From assembly GCA_024305405.1 (NCBI GenBank), contig JAKNDB010000086.1, forward strand, positions 1 through 64,000: a DNA stretch of 64,000 nt. The letters run 5' to 3'. Shown piece by piece: positions 1-12,999 of this stretch (position 1 is its first letter; the number at the start of each line of letters is the position of its first letter). The notes beneath the pieces are model-generated. The model did no database searches and was not told where the DNA came from. It worked only from the letters and a program-made list of their open reading frames with translations. This DNA is from Dirofilaria immitis. Taxonomy: Eukaryota > Nematoda > Chromadorea > Rhabditida > Onchocercidae. Made by a program: the position numbers and the translations under genes.

Positions 1-2841
1 TGTTCTTCGTGCTCTATTTAGAATTGATACTAAGATCAACTTGTTGCATATTTCAGTGATGCTTTTAAGCATGATAAATCGAATTTTTGAATTAATATAA
101 TATCGGTTAAAGGTTTTATTTTGATTTTGAAATTGGTTCTAGAAATGATACAACAATGATAGGATTGTTTGTAAAAATATTTTCGTTTCAGATCGATCAG
201 CAATCAATAGTAACATCACCGCAATCAAGTCAGTTCATTTTACTATTTAATTGAATAGCTATCGTACGTAAAAATATTAATGAGACAATGATAATAAACG
301 AAAAAAAAACCTAGAAATTAGGCTTTGATTGTTTGATTGATTGTCTGAAAAAAGCATAATAATTGTCTGAAAATTTAAAAAATGAATTGATTTATTCAGT
401 AAGGGAAAGAATTGAAGCAATAGGGATGGAGAGATGCCATTGTAAGTGTAATTAATGTAATTAATGATGTTAGTGTAAATTTAATTCAAACATGATAAAC
501 AAACAAACAATTTCTTCCCTATTTAATCATACGAATGATAAATTTTGGATATTTTTCTATTTTAGGCAACTATTTGAAAGAAGTTGAATTATAGCAGTCA
601 TAATGATTGCTAATAATGCCTAATGAATTGGTAAATTTGAATCTATCAGGTAAATCACCGCTGCTATTTATAGCATATGGATCGATAATTAATACTTTCT
701 TTAGCAAATGCAAGAAGAATAAATGAAACAACAATCAATTGAATTTTTTGTATTCTACAGTCAGACAAATTTTTTTACAAAATTTTAATTTTAACTGAGC
801 CAAAAAATATTGCTATACATATGGTCTAATAGTTAACATCATATTTCATCTATTATATACGTAACATTGAAAAATATATAATAACAAATATAGGAATATT
901 GATTTTTAGGCTAATGAATGTATAGAAAAGTATATGGAGTGATGATATTATATATACAGTAGTAATACTGTGAGAAACGGAGCAGAATGAAAATTGAAAA
1001 ATGAATGATGCTGAAGAAATAAGCTTGGAATTCATCCCTTAATGAAATAATTATTTTCTATCTAATAATCAAATTGAAATTTCCGTTTAATATATATATC
1101 ACTCATTTTCAGTATCACTTATATTCTTTCTTTTTTTCTCCTTTCGTCATATCATTCTAGATTAGCTCATTTTCACGCATTATTGATTTTTCATTGCTCT
1201 ATTAAAGCCAAGAAAATCAATAATATTTGAAAGTATATATTTGTTTTGTAATCATTTGATCCGTTTATTATTTATTTTCTAAAGCATCAATTTCAATTCT
1301 CATGTATCCGTCTAATGCTTCTGCTTTGCTATTATCATCTTATTGTATTTAGTGATAAAGTAATCGCTGATTAAAACAATGGGAATCTTTGTTAAAGGAA
1401 GTATGTTGCTTGCTTCATCCTTTGAGGGATTATGCTTCTAAAATCTCATGTAATGGTATGCAGTTCGTGTATGCATTCGAACACAATATTTAGAAATATT
1501 AGCAACAAACATTCTATAACTCATTTTCATTGTCATAGCGGATGCGCATTCTTACTCCATTCATTCATGTATTTCAACAAAGTTGTGAATAATTTTACAA
1601 TTTTAATTTTCGACTAAACTGAATCGTTTTGATGACTAGTGAACAACTTGAAAGTGTTGCGAAGGATACTTCTTGAATACAATTTAGAACAGTATGGAAT
1701 ATTATTGAGAAACAATAGTATAAAATATTTGAAAAAGAAATTTTAAATGGTAAGCATTTATTAATATAGTAACATGTAAATTGTTGCAAAGGAGTAGTTG
1801 AATGATGGGTTCTTCTTTTTTGAGCTCAGAAACTGAAATTCTAAAAAAAAAAAAATAAAAGGAAGAAGATAAACAGTGCATCATGTTGAGAAGTTTAGTG
1901 ATGCAGTGTGACGGAAAAATTTTGTTGACTTTTTCTATCCTTTACTGCTTTTAGCTTTCCTGAATTAAAGAAAGATAAATGCAAACTATAACTAAGAAGG
2001 ATACAAAATAGTACCACTGCAAGGTGCAAATAAAATAATTTAAAAATTAATTTTTATTTCACTTAGCAAAGAGACTTATAAAATGATTCAAAAAATTAAA
2101 CAATGTAATACAATAAATTCTCTGTTGATAAAATGTTGAAAGCAAATGCACAATTTCAATAAATTTAATTCTCAGAAAAATCACAATATCAAACAAAAAA
2201 TGAATATTCCATAATTATTAAAAATAAATAGAAATAGAAATTTCCAATAGCGAAGTCAAAAATTTAGTTTTCTTCAGAGAATACAATGTTTATGTTATCA
2301 TTAAGCATAGAGCATACTTCCCCTGTAGAGTGGTTAAGAGATCAATATGACGAATTTGGGAAAAAAATGTTTTCTTCTGTTATCCATCTGTATGATCAAA
2401 TTATCAATAACTGTTCACGTTTCCAGAATTTTCTTATCATGAGTCAAAATTTGGATTTATTTAACTTATAATTATAATTATTTTTAGCCTGTTTTCCATT
2501 TCGCATCTGATATTTTAAAAAATCATATCTTACATCAATCATAAATTAAGATTTTGTTAATAAAATAACGCATTTATTACCGGAAACAACGTGCAACAGC
2601 TATTGCAAAAAAAGTAAAGAAATGAATGAGAAATAAATTATGTTAAACCAAAAATTAAATTAAATAAAGATTAGAGCAGTAATAACGATTAGAGATGAAA
2701 ATGAAACACATTCATTATTATTTATTATATTATAAATTCAAAAAAAAAAAAAAAAAAAGAAAAACGATTTCAAAATTCTATTTTTAGAAAATCATGGGAA
2801 GATTAATCAATATAGAAAGATCAATAATTAGAAGACATTTC
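1..2841. other. AT-rich intergenic stretch, no gene supported
   Basis: No reading frame with splice signals or recognisable protein similarity was seen on either strand. The short ORFs here, such as those near 1432 and 2286, are low-complexity and lack splice context. The stretch lies downstream of receptor copy B and would be where its missing ligand-binding domain should sit; none was found. Confidence 0.6.
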
Positions 2842-4943
2842 TTATTGTGAATGTTTCATGATAAGTACTAACAGTAGTCGTCTTTCACTTTTTATTTCCT
2901 CCATCTCCATTCTTTTTTCTCTGAAAGATTAATTCTATCTATGATTTTTTTTTTTTGTTAATTAAACAAATACGTATTTTTTTTTTTTACTAAAACGACA
3001 AATATTCTGTATCCTAATACAATGATATTTATCTACCTTTTCCGTCGTCGATTACAGTCTGAACGTACCAATTCCGGATTCATTCCTACACTAAGACATT
3101 TCTTGAGTCGGCAGCTTGGACATTTTTTCGGTTTTCCCGATTTATTATACAATTATCTTGATTCTGACATTTATATTTTGTTTTCTCCTCGTTGGCCCTT
3201 CGAAAGAAGCTCTAAAAATTATCATCCTTTCATATTATAATATTATTTTAGAACTGTGATATAGTCAAGAAATTGATTAATTATTAGTAAATGATAATAT
3301 TTCAAAAATCATCGTCTTATCCTTCAGAAAAAATAAAACCTTCTCATAATGTGAAACAGCGATAATCATGCAATACGAAGATAGAAAAGAATGCACTCAG
3401 GTTTTCAATCCCATTTTGCATACAATTTTAGAAACATTTTCCGTGAACTTAAGCAAATTGAGATGAATTTGAAGGAAGCTTCAAACTTCGATTATTTGCG
3501 CTTTACTATTCATTCAAAAAAATTGATACCTTACATCCTTCGCAACTCGGCACACCGTAATGCTTCCCTGAAGATTTATCATTACATACGACGCATAAAT
3601 TTTTATTTCCTTCATAATTTGAATCTATCGAAGGATTTCCATCGTTTTTGGATGAATCTTCCTCTTAAGTAATGATGATGTAAGCTGAGATGTGACATGT
3701 GAAGTATGATATCGTTTACTCGTTGAATCATCTTCATTCGTTGGGATGATAGAATCCAGGACTAGTTGTCCTGATGATTGCAGTTCTTGAAATCCGATTG
3801 ATGAGGCATGCGCCGTCGTATTGATCATTTCAGTAAAAGGATCAGTGATTGAACATGATTGCATGGGCACTAATTCTTTAAATACTTTTTCTTCTTCTCC
3901 TTCTTCTTCCCTATTCTGAAATGATTATATTTACTTTATTTATTAAGTATGCCAAAAAGAGTTACTATGTCATTTATTCTAAATGCCTCTATAAAATCAA
4001 ATTAAACTTGTATTATTTTGCTCATGAAAAAAACGACTTACTATTGTTGTTATTGAAGAATAGGTGGTTGGAGGAAATTGTACCATATAGTATAGATTAG
4101 TTTCCATATCAGTATCGCATTGAAATTCATGTTCGGTCGGTGTGTAAACGTTTAGATATGTTGCATCAGATAGCATAACATTTGGCATTTCACTTTCATG
4201 AGATTCAATGGGAAATGAAGTCTGTTGTAATCGGTTCGGCAGCAATGATTCTTGAATTCCAGAAACCGATTGAACATGACACAGCCCTGCTGATCGTTTT
4301 GTATCGAATGATTGATTTCCGCTTCCGCGTCGTTCCCAACATTGCATTGTCGAAAATTTCGAATTTTCTGAGAATGTCAACGATGGTGACAAATTTCCAT
4401 TGACATTGGTCGAATTTTTTATTATTATTTCTTGATTACATATTGTATCATTATTTGATGGAAATTGCGATGAATTAGACGGGATTAGATCATTCGCAAA
4501 TGATATAGCGGAGGGTAAAATTGAGAACTGCTTACGATGTCATCTTTATTTAGCGTTGAAATTGTGACAGGATCAACATTGAGAGCCTCAGGATTTACAA
4601 TGCTATTTAAAGTGATGTCGCCTGCAGAAAATGGTGTTGAAGCATTGTTTGAATTTTGAATAACCGTTGAAGAATTGTATTCTAACGATATGGTTGTTGA
4701 TTTGATCAGGCCAGAAGATTCTTCTAGGTCGTTACTTGAAATATTAATATGAGATGTTAAGGTTGAGACAGAAGGTAAGTTAGAATGATTAACATGAGCT
4801 GATGTAGGCATCATGAAAAATTTCTCCATACTATTGTTGCTTGCATCATTGATGATGTTGTTATTCGTTGTTGCTAAGGTAGGAATAACTGAATTCGAAA
4901 TCTGATGAATATATGGATCCTGCCGGACAAATTGCTGCGACAT
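2842..4943 (-). CDS. Nuclear hormone receptor, DNA-binding domain only (copy B)
   Basis: Probable ligand-independent transcription factor of the nuclear receptor family. Exons as read: 4943-4042, 3915-3530, 3211-3037 and 2920-2842. The N-terminal ~300 residues are Ser/Asn/Thr-rich with no known domain. Exon 2 ends with zinc finger 1 ([20 protein letters not shown], then CK). Exon 3 opens KSFFRR and carries finger 2 with C-x5-C-x9-C-x2-C spacing, then LKKCLSVGM and a basic tail. Exon 4 joins in phase, encodes a short hinge ([14 protein letters not shown]) and reaches TAA at 2842-2844, so no ligand-binding domain is encoded. Three one-base deletions are needed to keep frame (near 4522, 3667 and the T run at 3123-3128); with them all exon phases agree. 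Intron positions match copy A, which indicates a tandem duplicate. The start at 4943 is the first Met of the open frame. The family assignment is firm; the subfamily is not. Confidence 0.75.
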
Positions 4944-5057
4944 TTTCGACGGTTTTTGAATACTTTAATAGGAAAGAGTTGTTGCGAAAATTGATAACCG
5001 CTAGGCAGTTTTAAAACAGTTACTTTCATCAAAGGAAACAAATTATGTGATGAATTG

Positions 5058-5072
5058 TGGGGTTGGGTTGGG
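5058..5072 (+). other. G-rich tract (GGGGTTGGGTTGGG)
   Basis: Three closely spaced G runs about 115 bp upstream of the copy B start codon. A longer run of the same repeat occurs near 47076, upstream of rpl-7. It could fold as a G-quadruplex with a further G run or act as a GA/GT-type promoter element; function is inference. Confidence 0.35.
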
Positions 5073-5865
5073 CATCACAAAGTCTTTTTTTCTTTTTTTT
5101 TGACGTATAACAGAGAAAGATCATTGGTCAGCAGAGAAGTATGAAATGATGCGGTGGGAGGGTCACATAATTTCGACGTTTGAATAGTCACTAAGCTAAT
5201 GAAAACTATCGATGACAATACAACAATAAAAATATGGATGAAAGTCTGTCTCATCCATATTCCTTTTTCCATTATTTAAAATGATTGGCGAAAATTTTTG
5301 CTTCATTCGAAATGCATATTTTCTGGATTATTATCTTTAAAATCTGGTCTCTATTATGCGAATGAAGAATTAGAAGGCTTATATTGATCATTATCATCTT
5401 GTTTAATTTTATCACCAATCTGAAAAATTTTAACCTCTTCAAGCATAAAACAATAATTAACATATGATGTTACAATACAATATAAAAATGTGCGAATTAG
5501 ATAACAGTGAGTGATATAGTTATAAGAATATTTAAAATAAGAACTAATATCAAATTCGATGCTGAAAACAAATATTTTTTTTTTTTTTTTTTTTTTTTAT
5601 AGCAAAAAGCTAATTTATTTTCTATGAAAAATGCAGAATTAATTAATCATAAATGCATATCTACGATTAACAGTAATTGTAAGTTATAATCATAAATAGG
5701 CACAATTTCATCCTAATATATGCATTATATCTTGACAAGTCATATAATTTATATATATATATATATATATACCAAAAATTTCAATAGAATTTTTGGTTAA
5801 TTTTTATATTTGAAATAACGAATAGCATTTAAATATGATGCAATTTTGAAATTATTGAAAAAGAA

Positions 5866-6024
5866 ATGAGTTGCAGATGGAAACAGTGGAGTAAGAAATG
5901 GATAGAAGAAGAACTGATATCAAACAACAGCCTTCTATGCGCTGCATCTTATGTAGTAAGGTTGATGATGAGAGCAGCACCTGAGGTGCTGGGTGGAGCT
6001 TGGAGAATAGATGAAACTTTGTAA
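5866..6024 (+). CDS. Candidate small ORF, 52 codons, unrecognised
   Basis: A Met-initiated frame in a locally GC-richer patch inside very AT-rich DNA. It begins MSCRWKQWSKKWIEEEL and ends GGAWRIDETL before TAA. The DNA includes a perfect hairpin AGCACC-TGA-GGTGCT near 5978-5992, so a structured RNA is an alternative. There is no splice acceptor in a convincing position and no recognised homologue. It may be a chance frame, a single small exon or a non-coding RNA. Confidence 0.2.
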   Translation: MSCRWKQWSKKWIEEELISNNSLLCAASYVVRLMMRAAPEVLGGAWRIDETL

Positions 6025-8990
6025 TGTGTCCTCATATTTTTGTCTTTAATCGGGTCATGAAGATTGATTTTTATCAAAGAAATAAATAATTATTGTATCT
6101 AAAGTTAGAATCTATCATATCCAACATACGATGGATAAATTTTAAGCAGGCGATAACAAATAATTAGCAAAAAACAATGTTTATATGAATTGTCAGTTCT
6201 GAAAAAATAATATAATTTTTACAGATAGATCGTTTAGAAGGATAAATTTTTCCTTGCTGACTTATGCAATTTCATTTAATGTGGCAATAATATTTCTCCT
6301 CTATCTCGTTAAATTCAGAATATGCAATATCTTTACTAATAAATAATTTTGAATGTTTGTAGTAAATTGCAAATAAAATTTTTCGAATCTTTATGGAATA
6401 TTGCATCGATTACGATATTTTTGGAACTGTTGCCATGTTTTAATTCATGGAAAGTATGATAAATATATTGAATAAGGATGAAAATGCAATAGCATCATAT
6501 ATACTAACCAATTAGAAATATATCCAAAGCAATAAGCCAACTAATTGACGATCCCAGAAAGATATTTATTTTCTGATTTCCTTCGATGAGATCGATTCAT
6601 TAAAATATTACTTAATGAACATTGTAATAATGTTTTATAATTGATTACTTAAATTTAATCAAATTTTGAAGTCATTTAATTTGAATTCAGTACACGGCTT
6701 GCATAATAATTGAAAATCAATTGAATCTGAAAAGTTAACTTCCCGCCATAATAAACTACGGCAGAAATAATTATAAATTTGACCTTAAATGGATCAATTT
6801 GAGTTAAAAGTATTTTATTTTTGCATAACAATAATTTCACTTGTAATCTTTTGGAGCATTAAATATCTCTCCTTCAGAAATGTAGTATTTTAAAATTCTT
6901 TTGCTTTATTTATTACAACTAGCTTATAATCATTGGCTGTTTATTAATTAGGTGAGATATCAGTCAATGCCATTTCCATGTTTTTGGTCATACTGTGTAA
7001 TTTTTTTTTTTTTTTTTCAACATTTTCATCATTATCATTATTGTCATTACTATCATCACTACTTTTATTATCATTATCATATCGTATTATGATTGATATT
7101 CATTTTTATAATTAATGTTATCGAATAGCTTTCATTTATTTCGTCACGAATTAAAGCGAATATTTGCTGTTTCATATTTTCTTTTAACGTCAACGTTAAT
7201 TGTTTTGATCATTTGTGGCTTAAGGAAAATTAATTTAATTTGAATCTTTAAATCCAAAAAAGAAATTTTCAATAATTTTGTTTATTAAAAGCAAATTGTT
7301 TATTAAAAGATTTTGCTAAATGATTGTAAATTATTAGCCTTTCTGTTAAAATCTATTTTTACCGTTTAACTTAAACAAAGCAATAACAATTTCAAAAATT
7401 ATTAAAACTTGAAAAAAATGAAATGAAATAAATTTTGGAATGCTTCAAACAATAATAAAATTATTGCAATGTCGAAATTTAATACCGTAAAAATGAAAAG
7501 TTGAATTGAAAGGTTAAAAAAATAATACTCTGAATTTAATGGTCAACACAAATTGAACGTATGCGCATAAAATATATGCAATCTTTCTTTACTATCAAGA
7601 AATTTTTACATTTTCCATATAAAATTCATTGATTTTGGCATTTTTTACTTATGAAAATAACGTTTCGAATTTGATTTTGTTTTACGAAAAGATAACGGAG
7701 GGGAAAGATTGTCAAAGAGTTTTTTTTATTAAAATATAATGATTTATATTAAATCATTCGAATAATTATCTTTTTTTTTTTCAATTATTTTTCAAGCGAT
7801 TATTATTCTATTACCGTATACATCGGTCGATCGCAAATGTCTTGTAAAATGGATTCATGAAAGTTTACAATAAATAATCTAACACTCAATGATTAGATAA
7901 AATTTCATGAATTTATGTTACTATATTGATTAATTAACATAGATTAATCTCTTTCATTGATAAAATGTATTCAGGTTCTAAACTTTGCGTTGCTCTTCCT
8001 ATAATGTTGCTAAATAAAATGCCAAATGAGATTTATTTCGACTAAACTATTTCACAAGATGAACGTTAATTTATCTGGCAAAGATTTTACTGAACTATTA
8101 CAATATCGTATCATCGTATCACCAATCATCAATAATTATTACATTGATGAAATTTTTTTTGAAAGAAGAAAATCACTACTGTATCATTTGGAAAATAGAT
8201 TGATATCGATCAATAAAATTAAATCATTTATAAAAACACATTTATTCCATTTGAAATTTCAATTGTATTGCGTAGAAAAGTGTGCACATTTATTTATTTG
8301 TTTATTTATTGTAGCAAAAACAACATTTATTATTACTATGATTAACTTAGTTTATTGTATCGCTCTGATAGCTACTGTAACAAGATAACCATTAAATTAG
8401 TAAATAAAATTTACATTTTCTGATTTATAATTGGAAATAAGGCTAATCAATTATCACAAGCAATCATCACAGAACGAAAAGATAAAGAAATGACTGAGAA
8501 ACAAATAATACTAAATCGAAAATTACGTAAGGTAGGAAATTATATTAAAATGCACTTGGAAGGCATAATTACATCAAAATGTAACAAATTTATGAGCAAT
8601 ATCATTGTTTGACAATGATAATTGAAAAATTAAACTACATTTACTATTTATCTTTTTCATTATATAATAAATCCAAATAAGAAAAATAATTGTGGAAATT
8701 TGATGCACCTATTACAATACTTCAACATCATATATAATCACATTCAAATTTAATGTTTCTCACCTGTAATACAATTGATCTAAGTAAAGTTCAAATAATG
8801 TTAAATAAGAAATGAAATAAGTGACAATAATAAGAGAAAGCAGATAAATATGTGATTGAGCATTTGATAACATTTGCAATAATATGCATAAATTAATTTA
8901 ATAAAGAAATTAAAATAATAAAATAATAGAAAATAATAATGAAATGAAGTAAAAATTTTGATTTACATTTTGATCAAATGATGCATTTGA

Positions 8991-11900
8991 TTAAATATTA
9001 GCGCGCATTAACATCAATGTTGTTACGTTCATTAGACATTTGTAAATAGTTTCGTTTACTGTATCGCAAAAAGTTGTCAAATGAACGCGAAGACAGTTAA
9101 ACAATTTCGCGGCGATCTGTAAAAAATAGAATGAATTTTATTCGCAAAGATAGTAGAGTAAATCTCATATAATTTTTCTCTTTTCATTTTTATAAATGCT
9201 TAAATTTACTTTTTGAATTTCATCACTGCCAACTATTCCATCACAGTTTTGCAATGCACAAAATGCTGTCAGAAGTGCCATCTCTTCTTCTTTAACTTCA
9301 AATCCGAATCCATTCATACATTGAGCTAACATTTCGCTCCGAATACCCACAATTGCTTCATAATTTTCGTTTGTGAAAGAAGTGCGTAAAGTCTGTATAA
9401 AGCATACATTATCATATTTATCACTCAATTTATCAAGAGGTATTTGTTTAATAAAGTGAATAATTTTAGTTATATCACCAAATTTGATTGAAGATTCTCT
9501 TCTTCGCTATCACATCAGTATTATTAGAATCTGGAAATTTCATTCTATCAATTGTTTTGCAAATAGAAATAGGAAAATTTCTGAAGTCATTAAAAATAGT
9601 CGATGAAAAAGCGAAAAAACGAAAATTCACCAGAGCTGCATAAACGCCACTATCAATTACTTTTTCTCGCTCTTCCCCACTAATTTTTTCCATCATCGGA
9701 ATACTATTCAAGAATATATGAATTCTTTTTATAGCATCTCTTCGACTATCAATGATTAATCCTGTCAGGAATGCTTCGCGATAAGCGCTAACAATAATTG
9801 CCTTTAACTTCTTCATTTCTTCTATTTCTTCCATTTCTTTTTCTCTGAAATATCAATATTGTGATTTTTTTTTTTAATTAGCATGACTTATTATTTTCTT
9901 TCTGACTCTGATATGTGATACTTACTTAGTTTCATCCTTTTTCCGTCGCCGATTACGATCCAAACGTACAGATTCTTGACGCATACCTAGTCTAATACAT
10001 TTCTTAAATCGACAACTTTGACATCTATTTCGATTTTTTTGATCTATTATACAGTTACCTTGTTTGTAGCACGTATAATCTATTTTCTTCTGGATGGTTC
10101 TTCGGAAAAACCCTAAATTTCATCCTTTTAGGTTATAAAATTAAAAATATCATGCAATTGATTAATAAAAGATGACAGAATTTCAAAAATTATTGTTTCA
10201 TTTTTTAGATTTTTTCAAAGAAATCTCACAACATAAGATAGCACTTGAAATTCACTTGAAATTTGAATTTGTAATTCCAACTTTGCATACTACCTTGAAA
10301 TACTTTCCGTGAACTTTAGAAACTTGAAGAAAAGCTTGATTTCCATCATTCTGCATTTTGCTACTTATAACAAATATACACTGTATATGTAATATATACC
10401 TTACATCCTTCACAGCTTGGCACACTGTAATGGTTCCCTGAAGCTTTGTCATTGCATATTGCGCATAAATTATTGTCTTCTTCTTGATTTGAATCCATCG
10501 AAGCTAATGGTTGCCTAAGCATATCAAAACAATTATAGACTGTGGGCGTGGGCGGTATCGATCGTCCATCTGGTGCAATCAATATCCCGTTAGTCGTTAC
10601 AGTATATCTCGGTAGTGTCTTGAATGGTGCATGAACAATCGAAGGCCCTGCTGCTTGTACCATTTGATTTATGCAATTCTGTATAGCTGAAACGAGCGAT
10701 TTCTGAAAGTTAAAATAAAACAATAAAATATTTATTAAAAGTTTAAATTAGGAATGATTGAAAGATTTATAGCATTTTAAAAATCTTTCCGACATATTTC
10801 AGTAAGTATGTCAATTCGATTATAAATTATTGATATATGCTTGCTTTCTTCTTCAATTTCTTTTTTCTATTTTCTTAAATTTCTTTATTAATTTTTAGAT
10901 AATAAATTTTGGACAAGGCACTAGAATTTCTTGACAATATGAAGAAAGCACATACTTTGCTGTGATACCGAATATGGTGATGTGTTATTGTTGACTGACA
11001 TTACCGGTAAATTTGTTAGCGTTCGAGGATTTAGTGTACTTGTTTGGTTTAATATTTTCGCTGCTGGTTCTATTATTTCCTTTAACCCACCTATTTCGTC
11101 TTTTCCATCGTTTCCTATTAGAATATTATTTACAGTAAATGAAGTAGGCCTATCACATAACATCTGTTCCTGCTTATTTGTCGAATTTACGCTCATCGAA
11201 ATTCCGGAATCTAAATTGGACTGTTGTCGTTTTGCTTGTATTAAAGGATGAAGTAATGATGATGATGTACTCATCTCATCAATACTTATGCCAATATCGC
11301 TGTATTCATTTTCATGCGTTAGAGCAGTTGTTTCCGTAGTAAATTTTTCTGATGTAGTAGATGACAAATGAAGAGCAGCAGTAGATAAATGATCAAGTTT
11401 TGTTCTATATTTTGGACTGATTTGATTAAATTGTTCTTGGATTGTTCGTAACGGTGTAATTATCGGTTGATTAACCTGAAAAGAATCTGTTTTATGTATA
11501 GTCTGTAAAATAACAATTATTGCAAGACATATTGCAAGAATCATTTCAGTTTGGAATTCTAAAAATTAGAATGATCTAAGATTGCTAATGAAGAATGCTA
11601 AAGATTCCTTAGCTTATTGTAACTTTTTCATTTTCAAAATACAATCTATATCCAATTATGATACCATCAATTGTAATATTGAATAAGAACAGCAGAAATG
11701 AGAAATAAACAAATTTTTACCATTTCCGCGGCATTCTTTCTTCCACTTTCATCTATTTCCAATTCATCTTGCTGTTGTTCAAAATTATTTTCTGTTGATA
11801 CCGTACAATATGGATGCGGTGATAAGATGGGTAATATTTCGATTGTTGTTTTATTTGATGAATCACTTTCAGAACGAGAAGGAGTAGTGTCAGTATTAGA

Positions 11901-12965
11901 TGAACTCTCCATTTGTCGGACTTTGGCCACTGGTTCAGAGAAAGCGGAAATGAACATGGGATCAGTAAATGGTCGTTTCTGCTTAACTAATCCGGAAAAT
12001 ATTTGTTGCTGATCGGAACTATTGCAACTTGTAATTGTATCAGAATGCGAAAATGGAATCATGCTACCAAGAGTTAAATATGTTGGATTCATATCTTTCT
12101 TTTCTTCTTCTTGTTTTTGTTGTTGTCGAGAATTTCGCAGCGATTCTTTCCGTTGATCATATTTTTGAACCATTGAAAAAGACTGCTTGTGGTAACGGAG
12201 GTATTGGCATATTTTCGGCTGCTGCTGCACTCCTCGCATGTTCCATTAGATGTTCCGTCAAATTTGCATAATGCATCGCTGCTTCATGCGCTATTTTAGC
12301 TTGTTGTTCAAATGATAGTAAATATCTACATGGCTCATCGTTCACTAAAGATGACGACGGAATTAAAGATGATATTGACGGCCTTGCATTGTTAGTCGTA
12401 ATCATTGAAGATAACGATGTGTGCTCTGCTATAGGATTAGTTGAAGTGACAGAAGTCATATTAATTATAGGAATTGATGACGACGGTTTTATCGTAGTAA
12501 TTCCTTGTGGTACTGGAAAAGGTTGTACGAATCGATCAAATGCTGTGCTATTCGCACTGATACCTATTGAATTGAATTGTCGAAATGGACTTGATAAAAT
12601 CGATGAGGAGGGATAAAGTCGGGGATTGTTATTGATGACATTGGCGTAGGGTGAAACGTTAGGTTGCAAAAGCGATGGATTGAATTGATCAGTTGGAAAT
12701 AAAAGTTACGATTATCGCTATTGTTATTGTTGTTTACGCAGTTATTATTATTATTATTATCATTATTATTATTATTCGTATCATTGACAAACGTAAAGGC
12801 GCCACGATTGTTTAGAAAAACTGGTGGGATAGAATTGTTGATTGGTGTAAATCCAGTACAAGTAGTGTTAATTGTTGAAGAAATGGTAGTCGAATCCGAA
12901 GTATGAAATGAACTAGAACTCTGTTGCTGTCCATTTGGACTTCTTGAAACGTGTCGACGTGACAT
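8991..12965 (-). CDS. Nuclear hormone receptor with DNA- and ligand-binding domains (copy A)
   Basis: Nuclear transcription factor of about 1,030 codons in five exons: 12965-11721, 11475-10956, 10702-10400, 10112-9926 and 9844-8991. The first ~650 residues are low-complexity, with a poly-Asn run (about 12720-12780) and Gln/Ser/Thr-rich stretches, as in a transactivation region. Finger 1 is [20 protein letters not shown] plus CK with P-box CEGCK. Finger 2 is [20 protein letters not shown], followed by [20 protein letters not shown]. The last exon carries helical ligand-binding-domain sequence ([36 protein letters not shown]) and ends in TAA at 8991. Several one-base discontinuities break the frame (near 12700, 12190, the 10956/10702 and 10400/10112 junctions, 9490, 9175 and 9143). 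Because conserved neighbours show the same defect, I read these as assembly indels. A CAG acceptor at 12989 may be the trans-splice site. Confidence 0.8.
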
Positions 12966-12999
12966 TTTTTTTTCTTTTTTCTTTCAAACTGAATTGTGA

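Larger units (their letters stand above)
4944..8990. other. Intergenic region between the two receptor genes
   Basis: About 4 kb, strongly AT-rich with long T runs (for example 5575-5599 and 7002-7018) and an (AT)n run near 5752-5770. Apart from a short G-rich tract near 5058 and a GC-richer small ORF at 5866-6024, nothing coding is supported. The 120-codon plus-strand ORF at 8026 lacks splice or trans-splice context and has no recognisable similarity. Confidence 0.55.

Noticed and set aside
5075..5272. Minus-strand ORF with a hydrophobic N-terminus, possible small secreted protein
   Set aside because: It lies just upstream of receptor B without splice signals; the hydrophobic segment is typical of T-rich DNA.
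8026..8388. 120-codon plus-strand ORF between the receptors
   Set aside because: Composition-driven, no homologue, no trans-splice acceptor close to the ATG.
8991..12965. Calling receptor A a pseudogene
   Set aside because: Essential neighbours show the same class of single-base break, and zinc-finger spacing and the ligand-binding domain survive correction.
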